Assembly: GCA_029250885.1 (NCBI GenBank)
Contig: JAQXEK010000013.1
Span: 1 to 64,000, forward strand
Source: Planctomycetota bacterium
Lineage (GTDB): Bacteria > Planctomycetota > UBA1135 > GCA-002686595
Length of the DNA: 64,000 bases
Reading direction: 5' to 3'
Part shown: positions 9,624 through 18,289 of the stretch, piece by piece
How positions within the stretch are numbered: the first letter of the stretch is position 1
Layout of the letters: every line of letters starts with the position of its first letter
The notes under the pieces: model-generated
Told to the model about the DNA's origin: nothing
Database searches by the model: none
Seen by the model: the letters and a program-made list of their open reading frames with translations, nothing else
Program-made: the position numbers and the translations under genes

Positions 9624-10349
9624 ATGAACAACGTGACTCGAATCGCTATGTGGTCTGGACCACGCAACATCTCCACGGCCATGATGCGGGCCTTTGAGAA
9701 TCGCCCAGACACTTGCGTCGTGGACGAGCCCCTCTATGGGCACTACTTGCGGGAGACGAAGCTTGAGCACCCGGTCGCCGATCTCGTGATGGAGAGCCAG
9801 AGCTGCGATTGGCGCGAGGTGACCGCCCAGCTTCTCGGCCCCATCGAGGACGGCGCGACGGTGTTCTACCAGAAACACATGAGCCACCACCTGCTGCCAT
9901 GTATCGAGCGCGATTGGATGCGCGAGCTGGCCCACGCGTTCTTGGTGCGCGACCCGCGCGCGATGCTGGCCTCCTACACTGAGAAGCGCGCCGAGGTCAC
10001 CCTTGAAGACCTAGGCCTGCCCCAACAGGTCGCCTTGTTCCACTGGCTCGAAGCAGAGACGGGCACCAAGCCGCCAGTGCTCGACGCAAGCGACGTACTC
10101 AGGGATCCGCGCGGCTCGCTGTCGAGACTGTGCGAGGCCTTTGGCATCGAGTTCACGGAGTCCATGTTGGCCTGGCCCGCAGGCCGCAGGGATTCGGATG
10201 GCGTGTGGGCCTCCTGGTGGTACAACAACGTCATGCGCTCGACTGGCTTCTTGCCCTACAAGGAGAAGCAGTACCGCTTGGATGACGACCTCGAGGTGAT
10301 CGCCGAGCAAGCGGCTCCCCTGTACCAGCTCTTATTGGACCAGCGCTAG
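9624..10349 (+). CDS. Sulfotransferase-like P-loop protein
   Basis: The 241-residue protein starts MNNVTRIAMWSGPRNISTAM; SGPRNIST sits where the PAPS 5'-phosphosulfate loop lies in sulfotransferases. FLVRDPRAMLASY matches the 3'-phosphate-binding block of that fold (R-D-P-R then S). The rest has helices typical of small sulfotransferase-like proteins, ending in LYQLLLDQR. Enzymatic activity is not proven, and a nucleotide-binding role without sulfotransfer is possible. It lies directly after the class IV aminotransferase and probably belongs to the same transcript. Confidence 0.7.
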   Translation: MNNVTRIAMWSGPRNISTAMMRAFENRPDTCVVDEPLYGHYLRETKLEHPVADLVMESQSCDWREVTAQLLGPIEDGATVFYQKHMSHHLLPCIERDWMRELAHAFLVRDPRAMLASYTEKRAEVTLEDLGLPQQVALFHWLEAETGTKPPVLDASDVLRDPRGSLSRLCEAFGIEFTESMLAWPAGRRDSDGVWASWWYNNVMRSTGFLPYKEKQYRLDDDLEVIAEQAAPLYQLLLDQR

Positions 10350-10364
10350 CCTGTCCGACAAGCT

Positions 10365-10388
10365 GAGCTCCACCCTGTGATGGAACTC
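10365..10388. terminator. Imperfect hairpin between convergent genes
   Basis: GAGCTCCA and TGGAACTC form an 8-bp stem with one mismatch and an 8-base loop between the sulfotransferase-like gene and the convergent vWA gene. It lacks a T tract, so the assignment is tentative. Confidence 0.3.
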
Positions 10389-10398
10389 GCTAGCTGCC

Positions 10399-13089
10399 CT
10401 ACCTTGCGTCCATCCCGTTGGCTTCATAAATCTCGATGCGCAGCTTCTCGCGCAGCTGCTCCCGGGTCGCGTTCGTGGTGACAAGCCAGCCTTCCGGTTG
10501 GTCGCCGTCCAGGTAGCTGGTACGCAGGCAGTCGTACTCGAATTGCTGTAGATCATCGGCCGCGCGGCGCAGGTTGTTCTGGGCCAGCAGCTCCGGCTCC
10601 AGTTGCGGCTGTGCAAGTTGCACCAGGGCGGACAGCTCGATCACCTCGGCGTCGCCGGAGGTCCGGGCGAGCTCTTCCAGCTTGTAGCGCAGCAGCGACA
10701 GGCTGTCGCCCTTGGCGTGGGACGAGCGGCGCAGGAACTCCGCGAACTGGGCCGAGAGGGCGCTCTTCTGGAAGCCGATGGAGGAGCCATCGAAGAGGCC
10801 ACTCGCTTGGTTCCAGTAGAAGCTCGACTCGATCTCCGTCGCCTCGTTCGCGCCGAGCTGCTTGTCGTCGCTTTCAGCAGCCGTCAACAGCTTGCCATGG
10901 GGCGCCTTGTAGCGAACTCGGGTGGTCGCCAGGGGTGTTTCGTTGCTGGGGTCCGCGTCGCGAAGCACTACTTCGTAGAGGGCGACCACCTGTTGGCCGG
11001 CGCCGACCTCGCCGGCGTCCACCGCATCGTTGCGGAAGTTGACGTCGGCGATAGCGCGGTTTTCGTAACCGAGCTGTCGGTAGGAGAGCACCTGTTCCTT
11101 ATCGAACTCGACCTGGATCTTTACGTCCCGAGCGATGGTCTGGAAGGCACCGGTGAAGTTATCGACGAGGGCGCGCTGCGCTTCGTCGGCACCGTCCACG
11201 TAGTTGCACAGGCCGTCGCCGCCGTCGGCCAGCTGCTCCAAGAAGTGATCGTTGTGGTTGGTCATGCCGAACCCGATCGTGTTCAAGTAGATGCCCTTGT
11301 CCCGGGCGCGCTTCACGTCGGCGATGAGCTTCTGCTCGTTGGTCTCGCCGATGTTGCCAACGCCGTCGGACAGGAACACCACGCGGTTCTGGGCGCCCGG
11401 TGTGTGAGCCAGGACAGCCTCTTCGTAGCCAAGGCGCAGGCCGCCCTCGGCATTCGTTCCGCCGCCAGTCTTCATCTCATAGAGCGCGCGCTCGATGGCT
11501 GCGCCATTACCCACAGACGTCATGTCCAGGACGCGGGTCGCGGTGTTGTTGAAGGTGATCAGCGCGATCGAATCCGCGGGATCCAGCTCACCGACCAAGA
11601 GCCGCAACGAGTGCTTCACTAGCTCGAGCCTGCCACCCGTAGCCATGGAGCCCGACACGTCGACCACGAAGGTCAGGGCAACGGGGTCGCGCTCGGTCAT
11701 GTCGACCTCCATGCCGCGTACACCGACGCGCAGCAGGCGATGCTCGCCGCCAGCTTCCGCGTTTGGGCCGAAGGGGCTTGGTGCCAACTCCATGGTGATG
11801 CCGAAGACGTCGCCGCCCGTGGGCGCCGGCAGGTCCGGCGTTGCGTAGTTCACGAACTCCTCAGTGCGAATCTGTGCCCGCTCGGGCAGGTAGCCCTCTT
11901 GGAGATAGCGCCGCGCCAGGGTGTAGCTGGCGGTGTCCACGTCGATCGAGAAGGTCGACAAGTTGTCATTCACCGGGAACTCGTAACCGTTGTCGCCCCA
12001 GTAGCGGTAGTACATCGCCGAGGGCTTCTCGCCGGGCTTCGGGATACAGTTCTGCACAATCGTAAGGAATTCGCGCTCGACCTCGATAGCCCTGCGAAGC
12101 TCTGCCTCAACTTCGAGCTGCTCGGCTAACAGGCGCCCCTGTTCGGCTTGTTCTGCACTGACTTCGACGTTTTCAAAGTACCCACGAAGCAGTCCGAGTT
12201 CTGCCTTGTCCTCATCAGGCAGGGGATCCAACTGGCCCAGGACCCAGTTATTGCCTAACTCTACCTCCTTCTCTGCCTTCTCCAGCTCTAAGAGGCGGGC
12301 CCGTGCGGCGGGCACGTCGACTGCCCCACTCTCACCTACAGCGATCATTCCTAAGGTGACGTCCAGAGCGTCATCGTCGAAAAGGTTATCGACCCCCAAC
12401 ACGTCGCCGGCTCTGGCTTGGGCATCCCCGCCCTTGCCCAGGAATAAAGTGGATGAGCCTGCCTGCGGGCTGTGTGGCGTACCCGTCGCCCCGCGATCAT
12501 GCTGGAGGTACCAGTCTTCCGCAGCCGCAGAGGGCGTCCCCCCCTCAGCGACTCGGTCTCCCACCGCTGCTCCCGGGGCTAAGACTCCTGTAGTAACCCC
12601 TTTTTCGGTGTCGAGGTCGGCCAAGTAATCGACGCGGGCCTCAGGGGCCAACGTGGCAAGATCGTCCTTGGGCACTGATTTGCGGTTGCTCTTCGCCACT
12701 TCGCCGCGGCGGCCAAAGTCACCGGTCGCGGAGTTCTCGAACATGCGCTCGTCAAGCGCCCGGAAGGCCACGAACGCGAGCATCGTCGCTGCTGCGACCT
12801 GCAAGCTTGGGTGGCGATACCAGGCCAATTTCGGACCGGGCGTGCCGACCGCCTTCTCCGCAGCGACCACAAGCCCGGCGCGGGCTCCGGGGGACAGGGC
12901 CACCGGCGTTACGGGGGCGAACTCTTTCACGAGCTCTATGCTCGCTTCGATGCGAGATTGTTCGGCTTGCAGCTCGGGGCTGGCGGCCAATTCTTTGGCG
13001 AAGGCGGCGCGGTCTGCGCCTTCCAACTCGCCGAATAGGAACGCACAAAGACGCTCGTGTTGTTCGTTGTTGATCTTGTCGTTTTGCAT
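10399..13089 (-). CDS. Membrane vWA-domain protein, YfbK-like, with anti-sigma-like N-terminus
   Basis: The 896-residue protein has an N-terminal region, HERLCAFLFGELEGADRAAF, that resembles the start of membrane anti-sigma factors (helical, acidic, without the zinc Cys residues). One hydrophobic segment follows at about residues 88-106. A low-complexity stretch and an acidic coiled segment lead to the YfbK-type domain beginning YYRYWGDNGYEFPVND, then the vWA domain with the metal site DVSGSM (D477) and FLSDGVGNIG, and a C-terminal DUF3520-like region. vWA domains bind ligands through Mg at this site. It lies 31 bases after an ECF sigma gene, so a regulatory or envelope-sensing role is inferred. 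The domain order suggests the sensor part is outside the cytoplasm. Confidence 0.85.
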   Translation of the reverse strand: MQNDKINNEQHERLCAFLFGELEGADRAAFAKELAASPELQAEQSRIEASIELVKEFAPVTPVALSPGARAGLVVAAEKAVGTPGPKLAWYRHPSLQVAAATMLAFVAFRALDERMFENSATGDFGRRGEVAKSNRKSVPKDDLATLAPEARVDYLADLDTEKGVTTGVLAPGAAVGDRVAEGGTPSAAAEDWYLQHDRGATGTPHSPQAGSSTLFLGKGGDAQARAGDVLGVDNLFDDDALDVTLGMIAVGESGAVDVPAARARLLELEKAEKEVELGNNWVLGQLDPLPDEDKAELGLLRGYFENVEVSAEQAEQGRLLAEQLEVEAELRRAIEVEREFLTIVQNCIPKPGEKPSAMYYRYWGDNGYEFPVNDNLSTFSIDVDTASYTLARRYLQEGYLPERAQIRTEEFVNYATPDLPAPTGGDVFGITMELAPSPFGPNAEAGGEHRLLRVGVRGMEVDMTERDPVALTFVVDVSGSMATGGRLELVKHSLRLLVGELDPADSIALITFNNTATRVLDMTSVGNGAAIERALYEMKTGGGTNAEGGLRLGYEEAVLAHTPGAQNRVVFLSDGVGNIGETNEQKLIADVKRARDKGIYLNTIGFGMTNHNDHFLEQLADGGDGLCNYVDGADEAQRALVDNFTGAFQTIARDVKIQVEFDKEQVLSYRQLGYENRAIADVNFRNDAVDAGEVGAGQQVVALYEVVLRDADPSNETPLATTRVRYKAPHGKLLTAAESDDKQLGANEATEIESSFYWNQASGLFDGSSIGFQKSALSAQFAEFLRRSSHAKGDSLSLLRYKLEELARTSGDAEVIELSALVQLAQPQLEPELLAQNNLRRAADDLQQFEYDCLRTSYLDGDQPEGWLVTTNATREQLREKLRIEIYEANGMDAR

Positions 13090-13120
13090 GACTTCGTTCC
13101 CTATCTGTTGTGCTTGTGGC

Positions 13121-13750
13121 TTAGAGGTTCTGCAGCAGAGCTTGCAGAGTGGGGCGAGCGCTGCCGCCCTTGGGGCGCGAGGTTCCCATGCCGAGCAGCG
13201 GCTCGAGGTCCTCGCCTAACGCGCGCAGGCCGGTTGAAATCAACCAGCCCACGGTCCCAGCCTTCTTGCCGGTCATCTCAGCGATCTCGCGGTAACTGCG
13301 GTCGGCGAGCAGCCGCAGAAAGAGCACTTCCCGTTGGTCTTCGGGTAAGCGCTTCAGGCTGCGCTCGACGGCCGAGCGGGTGTCCGCTGCGTCGACGCTG
13401 TTTTGGCCACCGGGAGCTGCCTCCCTGGATGCCACGGCCTTCTCGCGATGGTTGCGCCGCGACTCACTTCTCAATACGTCCATACAAGCGTTCCTCGTAA
13501 CTCGGTGAAGCCAGGCTGCGAGGGCCGCGCGGCATGCCTCTGGACCTTGTCCGTCGGGCAGATTTGGCGGCTTTTGCATCAGCTTCAGGAAGACCTCTTG
13601 AATCGTGTCCTCGACTTCGGCGCGGCCGCCGAGCAGAAAGGCCGCGAGTTTCAGGCACGAGGCCTGGTGTCGATCGACGAGCTGCCCAAAGGCGTGCGCG
13701 TCTCCGCCTCGAAAGGCAGCAAGGAGTTGTTGGTCGTTGGTCTCTTCCAT
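13121..13750 (-). CDS. ECF RNA polymerase sigma factor
   Basis: This 209-residue sigma-70 family protein has region 2 (LVDRHQASCLKLAAFLLGG, VEDTIQEVFLKLMQ, AAWLHRVTRNACMDVLR) and region 4 (LKRLPEDQREVLFLRLLADR, then SYREIAEMTGKKAGTVGWLI) and nothing in between, as in ECF factors. A C-terminal tail of about 30 residues, ending in ALLQNL, follows region 4. ATG at 13750 gives MEETNDQQLLAAF; the frame is open upstream over a divergent gene and that part was rejected. It is the first gene of a pair with the vWA protein and is divergent from the arginase-family gene. The vWA protein may be its cognate regulator. Confidence 0.92.
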   Translation of the reverse strand: MEETNDQQLLAAFRGGDAHAFGQLVDRHQASCLKLAAFLLGGRAEVEDTIQEVFLKLMQKPPNLPDGQGPEACRAALAAWLHRVTRNACMDVLRSESRRNHREKAVASREAAPGGQNSVDAADTRSAVERSLKRLPEDQREVLFLRLLADRSYREIAEMTGKKAGTVGWLISTGLRALGEDLEPLLGMGTSRPKGGSARPTLQALLQNL

Positions 13751-13855
13751 GTTTATGCTCGGTCCAGCTAAGGAACGGTGCTGGGCGAACAGTTCTTGGG
13801 AACCAACCCATCCTGCCTTGTAAGTCGTTTCCTTGCAAGCAGTTGCAGCCACACC

Positions 13856-14962
13856 ATGAAGGACGCCAAGAACGTGAAGGACGAATCCCAGCTCCAGATA
13901 GACGCCAACGCCGCCGCCGACCCCGAGGGCGGCATCTTCGGCCTTCCCCACTCTGCGGACGAGGCCGAACTGCACGTGGTCCCCGTCCCCTTCGACGCCA
14001 CCTGCAGCTACCGCCGCGGTGCCGCCCGGGGCCCGGCCGCAATCCTGGCCGCTAGCTACCAGGTCGAGCTGTTCGACCCCGTGGCCGGCGAACCCTGGCG
14101 CCGGGGCATCCACATGCTGGCCGAGGACCCGCGCTTCCACGCTTGGAATCACGAGGCGGGCCTGCTGGCCGCCGGCGTGATCGAAGTCGCTGGACGCATC
14201 GATAGCGACGCGAAGCTCGTCCAGGATCTCGCCCGCACGAACGCCATCTGCCGCGAGGTCGACGCGGCCGTGGAGGCAGTCGTGGGGGCAAGCCTCGACG
14301 CTGGCAAGCGCGTCTTGACTATCGGCGGTGACCACGCGACGGCCTTGGGCGCCATCTGCGCCCACGCCAAGCGCCACCCCAGCATGGGCCTGCTGCACAT
14401 CGACGCCCACGGGGACCTGCGCGACGCCTACGAGGGCTTCGAGCGCTCCCACGCGTCGGTGATCCATAATGTGCTCGACACTGCGATCGGTGTGGGGCTG
14501 CAGCACGGCGACGAGCAGGCCACGCCCAACCAGCTAAGCGCGGTTGTCCAGGTGGGCCTGCGGGACCTGTGCCCCGCCGAGATGGCGCGCATCTCGGAGG
14601 AGAATCGCCTGCGCGCGGTCTTCGACCACGAATGGGCCGGTATCCGCGCCCGCGGCGGCAACCTCGAGGAGCGCATCGAGCAGGCGATCGAGGGCCTGCC
14701 GAACGAGGTCTACCTGACCCTGGACATCGACGGGCTCGAGCCCGGACTCTGCCCCCGCACGGGCACGCCCGTCCCCGGCGGCCTGACCTGGCACGAGGCC
14801 TGGATGTGGATCAGCGCGATCCCGAACTCGGGCCGCAAGCTGATCGGCGCGGACCTGATGGAGGTGTCCCCGGGCAACGCGACCGGCGACACCTGGGACG
14901 CCATGGTCGGCGCGCGCCTGGCCCTGCGCATATTGGGCGCGATGGCCCAATTAGAAACCTAA
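13856..14962 (+). CDS. Arginase/agmatinase family ureohydrolase
   Basis: The family hydrolyses guanidino groups with a two-manganese centre. The metal-binding blocks are present in order: IGGDHATALG, HIDAHGDLRDAY, and TLDIDGLEPG, followed by the conserved TGTPVPGGL and LMEVSPGNATGDT. Agmatinase (putrescine synthesis) is the closest guess, but arginase or other guanidino hydrolases cannot be excluded. ATG at 13856 gives 368 residues; there are a further 26 open codons upstream. The stop overlaps that of the convergent antiporter gene by two bases. Confidence 0.88.
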   Translation: MKDAKNVKDESQLQIDANAAADPEGGIFGLPHSADEAELHVVPVPFDATCSYRRGAARGPAAILAASYQVELFDPVAGEPWRRGIHMLAEDPRFHAWNHEAGLLAAGVIEVAGRIDSDAKLVQDLARTNAICREVDAAVEAVVGASLDAGKRVLTIGGDHATALGAICAHAKRHPSMGLLHIDAHGDLRDAYEGFERSHASVIHNVLDTAIGVGLQHGDEQATPNQLSAVVQVGLRDLCPAEMARISEENRLRAVFDHEWAGIRARGGNLEERIEQAIEGLPNEVYLTLDIDGLEPGLCPRTGTPVPGGLTWHEAWMWISAIPNSGRKLIGADLMEVSPGNATGDTWDAMVGARLALRILGAMAQLET

Positions 14963-16002
14963 GGCACGTATAGCCAGACCGAATAGGCCAGATAAGTGCC
15001 CAGTAAGAGGGCGCCCTTGGCGCGGCCGAAGCGCGGACCTCCCAAGAAGGGAAGGGCCACGAGGAAGAGACTGAAGGCTAGAGCTAGGGGGAAGTCGAAG
15101 GAGAGGGTGCCCTCGAAGGCCGCGTCCAGTTCAGCAGCCGCCGCGGCTGCGTCCTCGCGTCCGCTGGCGAGCTCCCTGGCCGAGTCCAGGGGATGCACGA
15201 TGGAGGTGATGCCCATGACGGCGAGCACGTTGAAGACGTTGCTGCCCACCACGTTGCCCAGGCTGATGTCCTTCTCGCCCTTAAAGGCACCACCAAGACC
15301 AGCCGCAAGCTCGGGCAGGCTGGTGCCCAGGGCCACGACGGTGAGGGCCACGATGCGGTCGGGTACGCCCAGGCGGTCGGCCCCCGCCGTGGCTGCTTCG
15401 ACCACACACCACGCGCCGGCGGCGATGGCGATCATGCCGGTGACGGTCTCGATGCCGGGGTGCTTGTACCAGTTCACAGCGCGCTCGCCGATGTTCTCGA
15501 GCACGTCGCCCATCTCGGACTCGACCCCGTCCAGGCCTAGTTTGCGCTGGCGCGAGGCCTGGAAGAAGACGTCCGCCGTATGGGCGGCGAAGGTGCCGAG
15601 CAGCAGGACGCCCTCGGCGCGGTTGAGTACGCCGTCGCTGCAAAAACCCCACAGCATGCCCAGGGCCAGCAGCATCCAGAAGGACTCGCGGCCGCCGAGG
15701 CGCCCCTCTAATACGGAGGGCAACACCAGGGCGCAGGAGCCCAGTACTAGGCCGATGTTCGCAATGTTGCTGCCCAGCACATTGCCCAGGCTAATGGATG
15801 CGTTGCCCTGGACGGCGGCCAGGGTCGACACGACCACTTCGGGCAAGGACGTCCCCCAAGCCACGACCGTGAGGCCCACGACAAGGGCGCTGACGCCCAT
15901 GCGCTTCGCCAGGGTGGTCGCGCCTCCCACGAGCCAATCCGCACCCTTGCCCAAGAGGACAAAGCCTAACACCAAGTACACTGCGATCAGGAACCACGAC
16001 AT
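14959..16002 (-). CDS. Na+/Ca2+ antiporter-like CaCA family protein
   Basis: The 347-residue inner-membrane protein has about ten transmembrane helices in two inverted halves. Both alpha repeats are intact: GTSLPEVVVS with GNVLGSNIANIG in the first half and GTSLPELAAG with GNVVGSNVFN in the second; the acidic and Ser/Asn residues bind cations. The cytoplasmic loop between halves is about 60 residues. Bacterial YrbG-type relatives exchange Ca2+ or other cations for Na+ or H+; ion choice cannot be told here. It is convergent with the ureohydrolase gene and divergent from the amidotransferase-like gene. Confidence 0.9.
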   Translation of the reverse strand: MSWFLIAVYLVLGFVLLGKGADWLVGGATTLAKRMGVSALVVGLTVVAWGTSLPEVVVSTLAAVQGNASISLGNVLGSNIANIGLVLGSCALVLPSVLEGRLGGRESFWMLLALGMLWGFCSDGVLNRAEGVLLLGTFAAHTADVFFQASRQRKLGLDGVESEMGDVLENIGERAVNWYKHPGIETVTGMIAIAAGAWCVVEAATAGADRLGVPDRIVALTVVALGTSLPELAAGLGGAFKGEKDISLGNVVGSNVFNVLAVMGITSIVHPLDSARELASGREDAAAAAAELDAAFEGTLSFDFPLALAFSLFLVALPFLGGPRFGRAKGALLLGTYLAYSVWLYVP

Positions 16003-16072
16003 GGCGGGATCCTACGCGGGATTGAGCCTCGACACACAAACCAGTCACCGGGAACCGTTAGAATCTGCACCT

Positions 16073-16876
16073 ATGAATGAGATAGGACCGCGCACCGAGC
16101 ATCCTTTGATCGGAATCAATGGCTTCTACACCCACACGGATTCCGTGCCCAGGGTCGAGGTCCGCCTGGCCTACGCCGACGCAATTCAGCGCGCGCACGG
16201 GGTGCCAGTCGTGATTCCGCCGGTGGGTGCCGAGCGCGAGATGCGGCGTTTTTTAAGCTGCATCGACGGGCTCGTCCTGTCGGGGGGCGACGACTTTGAC
16301 ACCGAGCGCCTGGGCATGGGCGCCACCCACGAGAAGGCCCTTGTGACACCGGGTTCGAAGCAGGACTTCGACATGCGGCTCGCCGAGCTAGCCATCGAGC
16401 TGGGCATCCCCGTTCTGGGCATCTGCTACGGCATGCAGGCCCTGGCCATGTGCTCGCCGAGCCAGACGCCAGCGGGGCCTGTTGCGCCGAACCAGACGGC
16501 GTCGATCTTCCAGCACCTGCCAGAGGACCGCCCCGGCTGCCAAGAGCACGGCGGGAGGCGGCTCCACCCCGTGCGAATTGAAGCCGATTCGAAACTGCGG
16601 CGATTGGTCGGGGTAGACAAGCTGGATGTGGTCTCCAGCCACCACCAAGCCATTGAGACGCCGGGCCCCCTGTGGATCGTGTCGGCGCGCGATGACGAGA
16701 AGCTGATTGAGGCCATCGAGCTCCCAAGCGAAACCTGCCACCCGTTCTGTATCGGTGTACAGTGGCATCCCGAAGCAAGCCCTGAAGGCACGCCCCACGA
16801 CCGTATCTTCCGCGGGCTCGTGGGCGCCGCCGGCATGCTGGCTTCCCGCCGCGAATTCCCTAGCCAAGTACGATGA
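16073..16876 (+). CDS. Class I glutamine amidotransferase-like hydrolase (PuuD type)
   Basis: The 268-residue protein shows the C26 peptidase / gamma-glutamyl-GABA hydrolase layout: LIGINGFYTH at the start, GLVLSGGDDFD, the nucleophile elbow LGICYGMQALA (catalytic Cys), VSSHHQAIE, and the His-Glu of GVQWHPEAS. It probably hydrolyses a gamma-glutamyl amide; the natural substrate is unknown. The open frame extends more than 1 kb upstream, antisense to the antiporter gene, which is spurious; ATG at 16073 starts just before the family's first strand. Its end overlaps the next gene's ATG by four bases (ATGA). Confidence 0.85.
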   Translation: MNEIGPRTEHPLIGINGFYTHTDSVPRVEVRLAYADAIQRAHGVPVVIPPVGAEREMRRFLSCIDGLVLSGGDDFDTERLGMGATHEKALVTPGSKQDFDMRLAELAIELGIPVLGICYGMQALAMCSPSQTPAGPVAPNQTASIFQHLPEDRPGCQEHGGRRLHPVRIEADSKLRRLVGVDKLDVVSSHHQAIETPGPLWIVSARDDEKLIEAIELPSETCHPFCIGVQWHPEASPEGTPHDRIFRGLVGAAGMLASRREFPSQVR

Positions 16877-18228
16877 AAAATACTGCTCCACGCATGTTCG
16901 GCGAAGCGCCGCCGCCGGTGAACGAAAACCGCAAGCTCCTGGTCATGTCAGGAGGTGTGGTCTTCCTGCTCGTCGCACTGTTCACCATGAACTCAAAACT
17001 TGGGGGGCGCGAGAGTGATTCCAAGATCGAGCAAGTGGCCGAGGAGGTCGCGGACGACATCTCCGTACCCGAGATCGACAGACCCGCCCTAGCAGCCCTG
17101 GTCTCGGACAAGACCGAAGCCGGGCGCGACATCCAAGAGGAAGAGGGGCGCGAGTTCCTTTTCGACTACACGTCCCGGCTTGCGGAGCCCCACTACAGGG
17201 CACTCGAGGCCCCGTTCCTGGACTCGGAACTCTCTGCGCAGATTGCGGCCGCACCGGATGACTGGCGCGGCAAGCACGTACGCATGCGCGGGCACCTACT
17301 CGACATGCGCAAGAAGGCGCGGCCCGATGGCCGCAGCTACTATGACGGCACCTTAATCCTGGACGACGGAAGCCACGCTCATTTCGTGGTGGAGAGGCTC
17401 TGGCGAGATGACCTAGAGCTGGGCAAGTCCGTGCGCATCGACGGCGTCCTGATGAAGGTCTTCCGCAGCCAAGCGGGGAGCGATCTTGTGGAGGCGCCCT
17501 TGATCGTCGGTCGCGAGGCTGTGCGCTCCTACCCGGCACTTTACACAGAGAACGTCGGCCCCTTCACCGAGTCCGAGCTTGCCAACATCACGAACGATGG
17601 CCTGATGAACGGTGTGGGCAAGCTGCCTTTCTATGAGAAGTGGAAGCTGATGGGACGCGCCGCAAATTCTGCAGACGAAGTGGACTGGGATTCGGTTCCT
17701 ATCCTGACTCGCGAGCTCTTGATCGAGTATCTCGAGAACGGCGACGAGTATCGCGGAACGCCAGTGCGACTGTCTCCCGAGGGCGTTGCGCTGCTGAATA
17801 AGTCCACGGACCTAGCTGGTGAGAATCCCGCGCGCATCGAGCGCTTCACCGACGGCTGGCTCTCGGAGAATTCGTGGCAGTCCGTGGTGGGCGCAGTTCG
17901 CTTCATGGGGCCCTTCGACGCGCCCTATGAGCAGAACGACCAGACCGTCGTGGTGGGCAACGGCTTCTTCTTTAAGAACCACTCCTTCGAGTCCATGAGG
18001 CTGGGACTGCGCGTGGGGCCCGTCTTCGTTCTTGCCAACATGGATGTGCTGCCGCGTCCCGAAGAGAAGATCGTCGGCTACCTGATGTATGCAGTCGCGG
18101 CCGGAAGCGTCGGCCTGGGCGTCTTCATCTTCCTGCTGTTGCGCCGGGACGCAAAGTCCTCGTCGGAGTTCCAGAAGCGCCTGTCCGCCCGCAAGCGCCG
18201 TCGCCCGCAGACGGGAGCCCCGGGCTAA
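16873..18228 (+). CDS. Hypothetical membrane protein with two terminal TM helices
   Basis: The 451-residue product is not recognised. It has a hydrophobic helix near the N-terminus (LLVMSGGVVFLLVALFTM, about residues 23-40), a long periplasmic-type central part, and a second helix near the C-terminus (about 403-423) followed by a basic tail rich in Lys and Arg. The central part has at least one beta-rich stretch (GKHVRMRGHLLDM, then GTLILDDGSHAHFVVERLW) that could be an OB-fold-like domain. Translation is coupled to the upstream hydrolase through ATGA, and aroB follows 61 bases later. Confidence 0.7.
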   Translation: MKNTAPRMFGEAPPPVNENRKLLVMSGGVVFLLVALFTMNSKLGGRESDSKIEQVAEEVADDISVPEIDRPALAALVSDKTEAGRDIQEEEGREFLFDYTSRLAEPHYRALEAPFLDSELSAQIAAAPDDWRGKHVRMRGHLLDMRKKARPDGRSYYDGTLILDDGSHAHFVVERLWRDDLELGKSVRIDGVLMKVFRSQAGSDLVEAPLIVGREAVRSYPALYTENVGPFTESELANITNDGLMNGVGKLPFYEKWKLMGRAANSADEVDWDSVPILTRELLIEYLENGDEYRGTPVRLSPEGVALLNKSTDLAGENPARIERFTDGWLSENSWQSVVGAVRFMGPFDAPYEQNDQTVVVGNGFFFKNHSFESMRLGLRVGPVFVLANMDVLPRPEEKIVGYLMYAVAAGSVGLGVFIFLLLRRDAKSSSEFQKRLSARKRRRPQTGAPG

Positions 18229-18289
18229 CCGCGCTAGGCTGCTGCCGGATGCCCCTGGTGCCCGGCCACCCATGCGCACCTCTCCCCCC

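Noticed and set aside
14996-16072. Long plus-strand open frame upstream of and continuous with the amidotransferase-like gene
   Set aside because: It is antisense to a clear antiporter gene, has Ser/Arg/Pro-rich translation and no homology features; the family starts at 16073.
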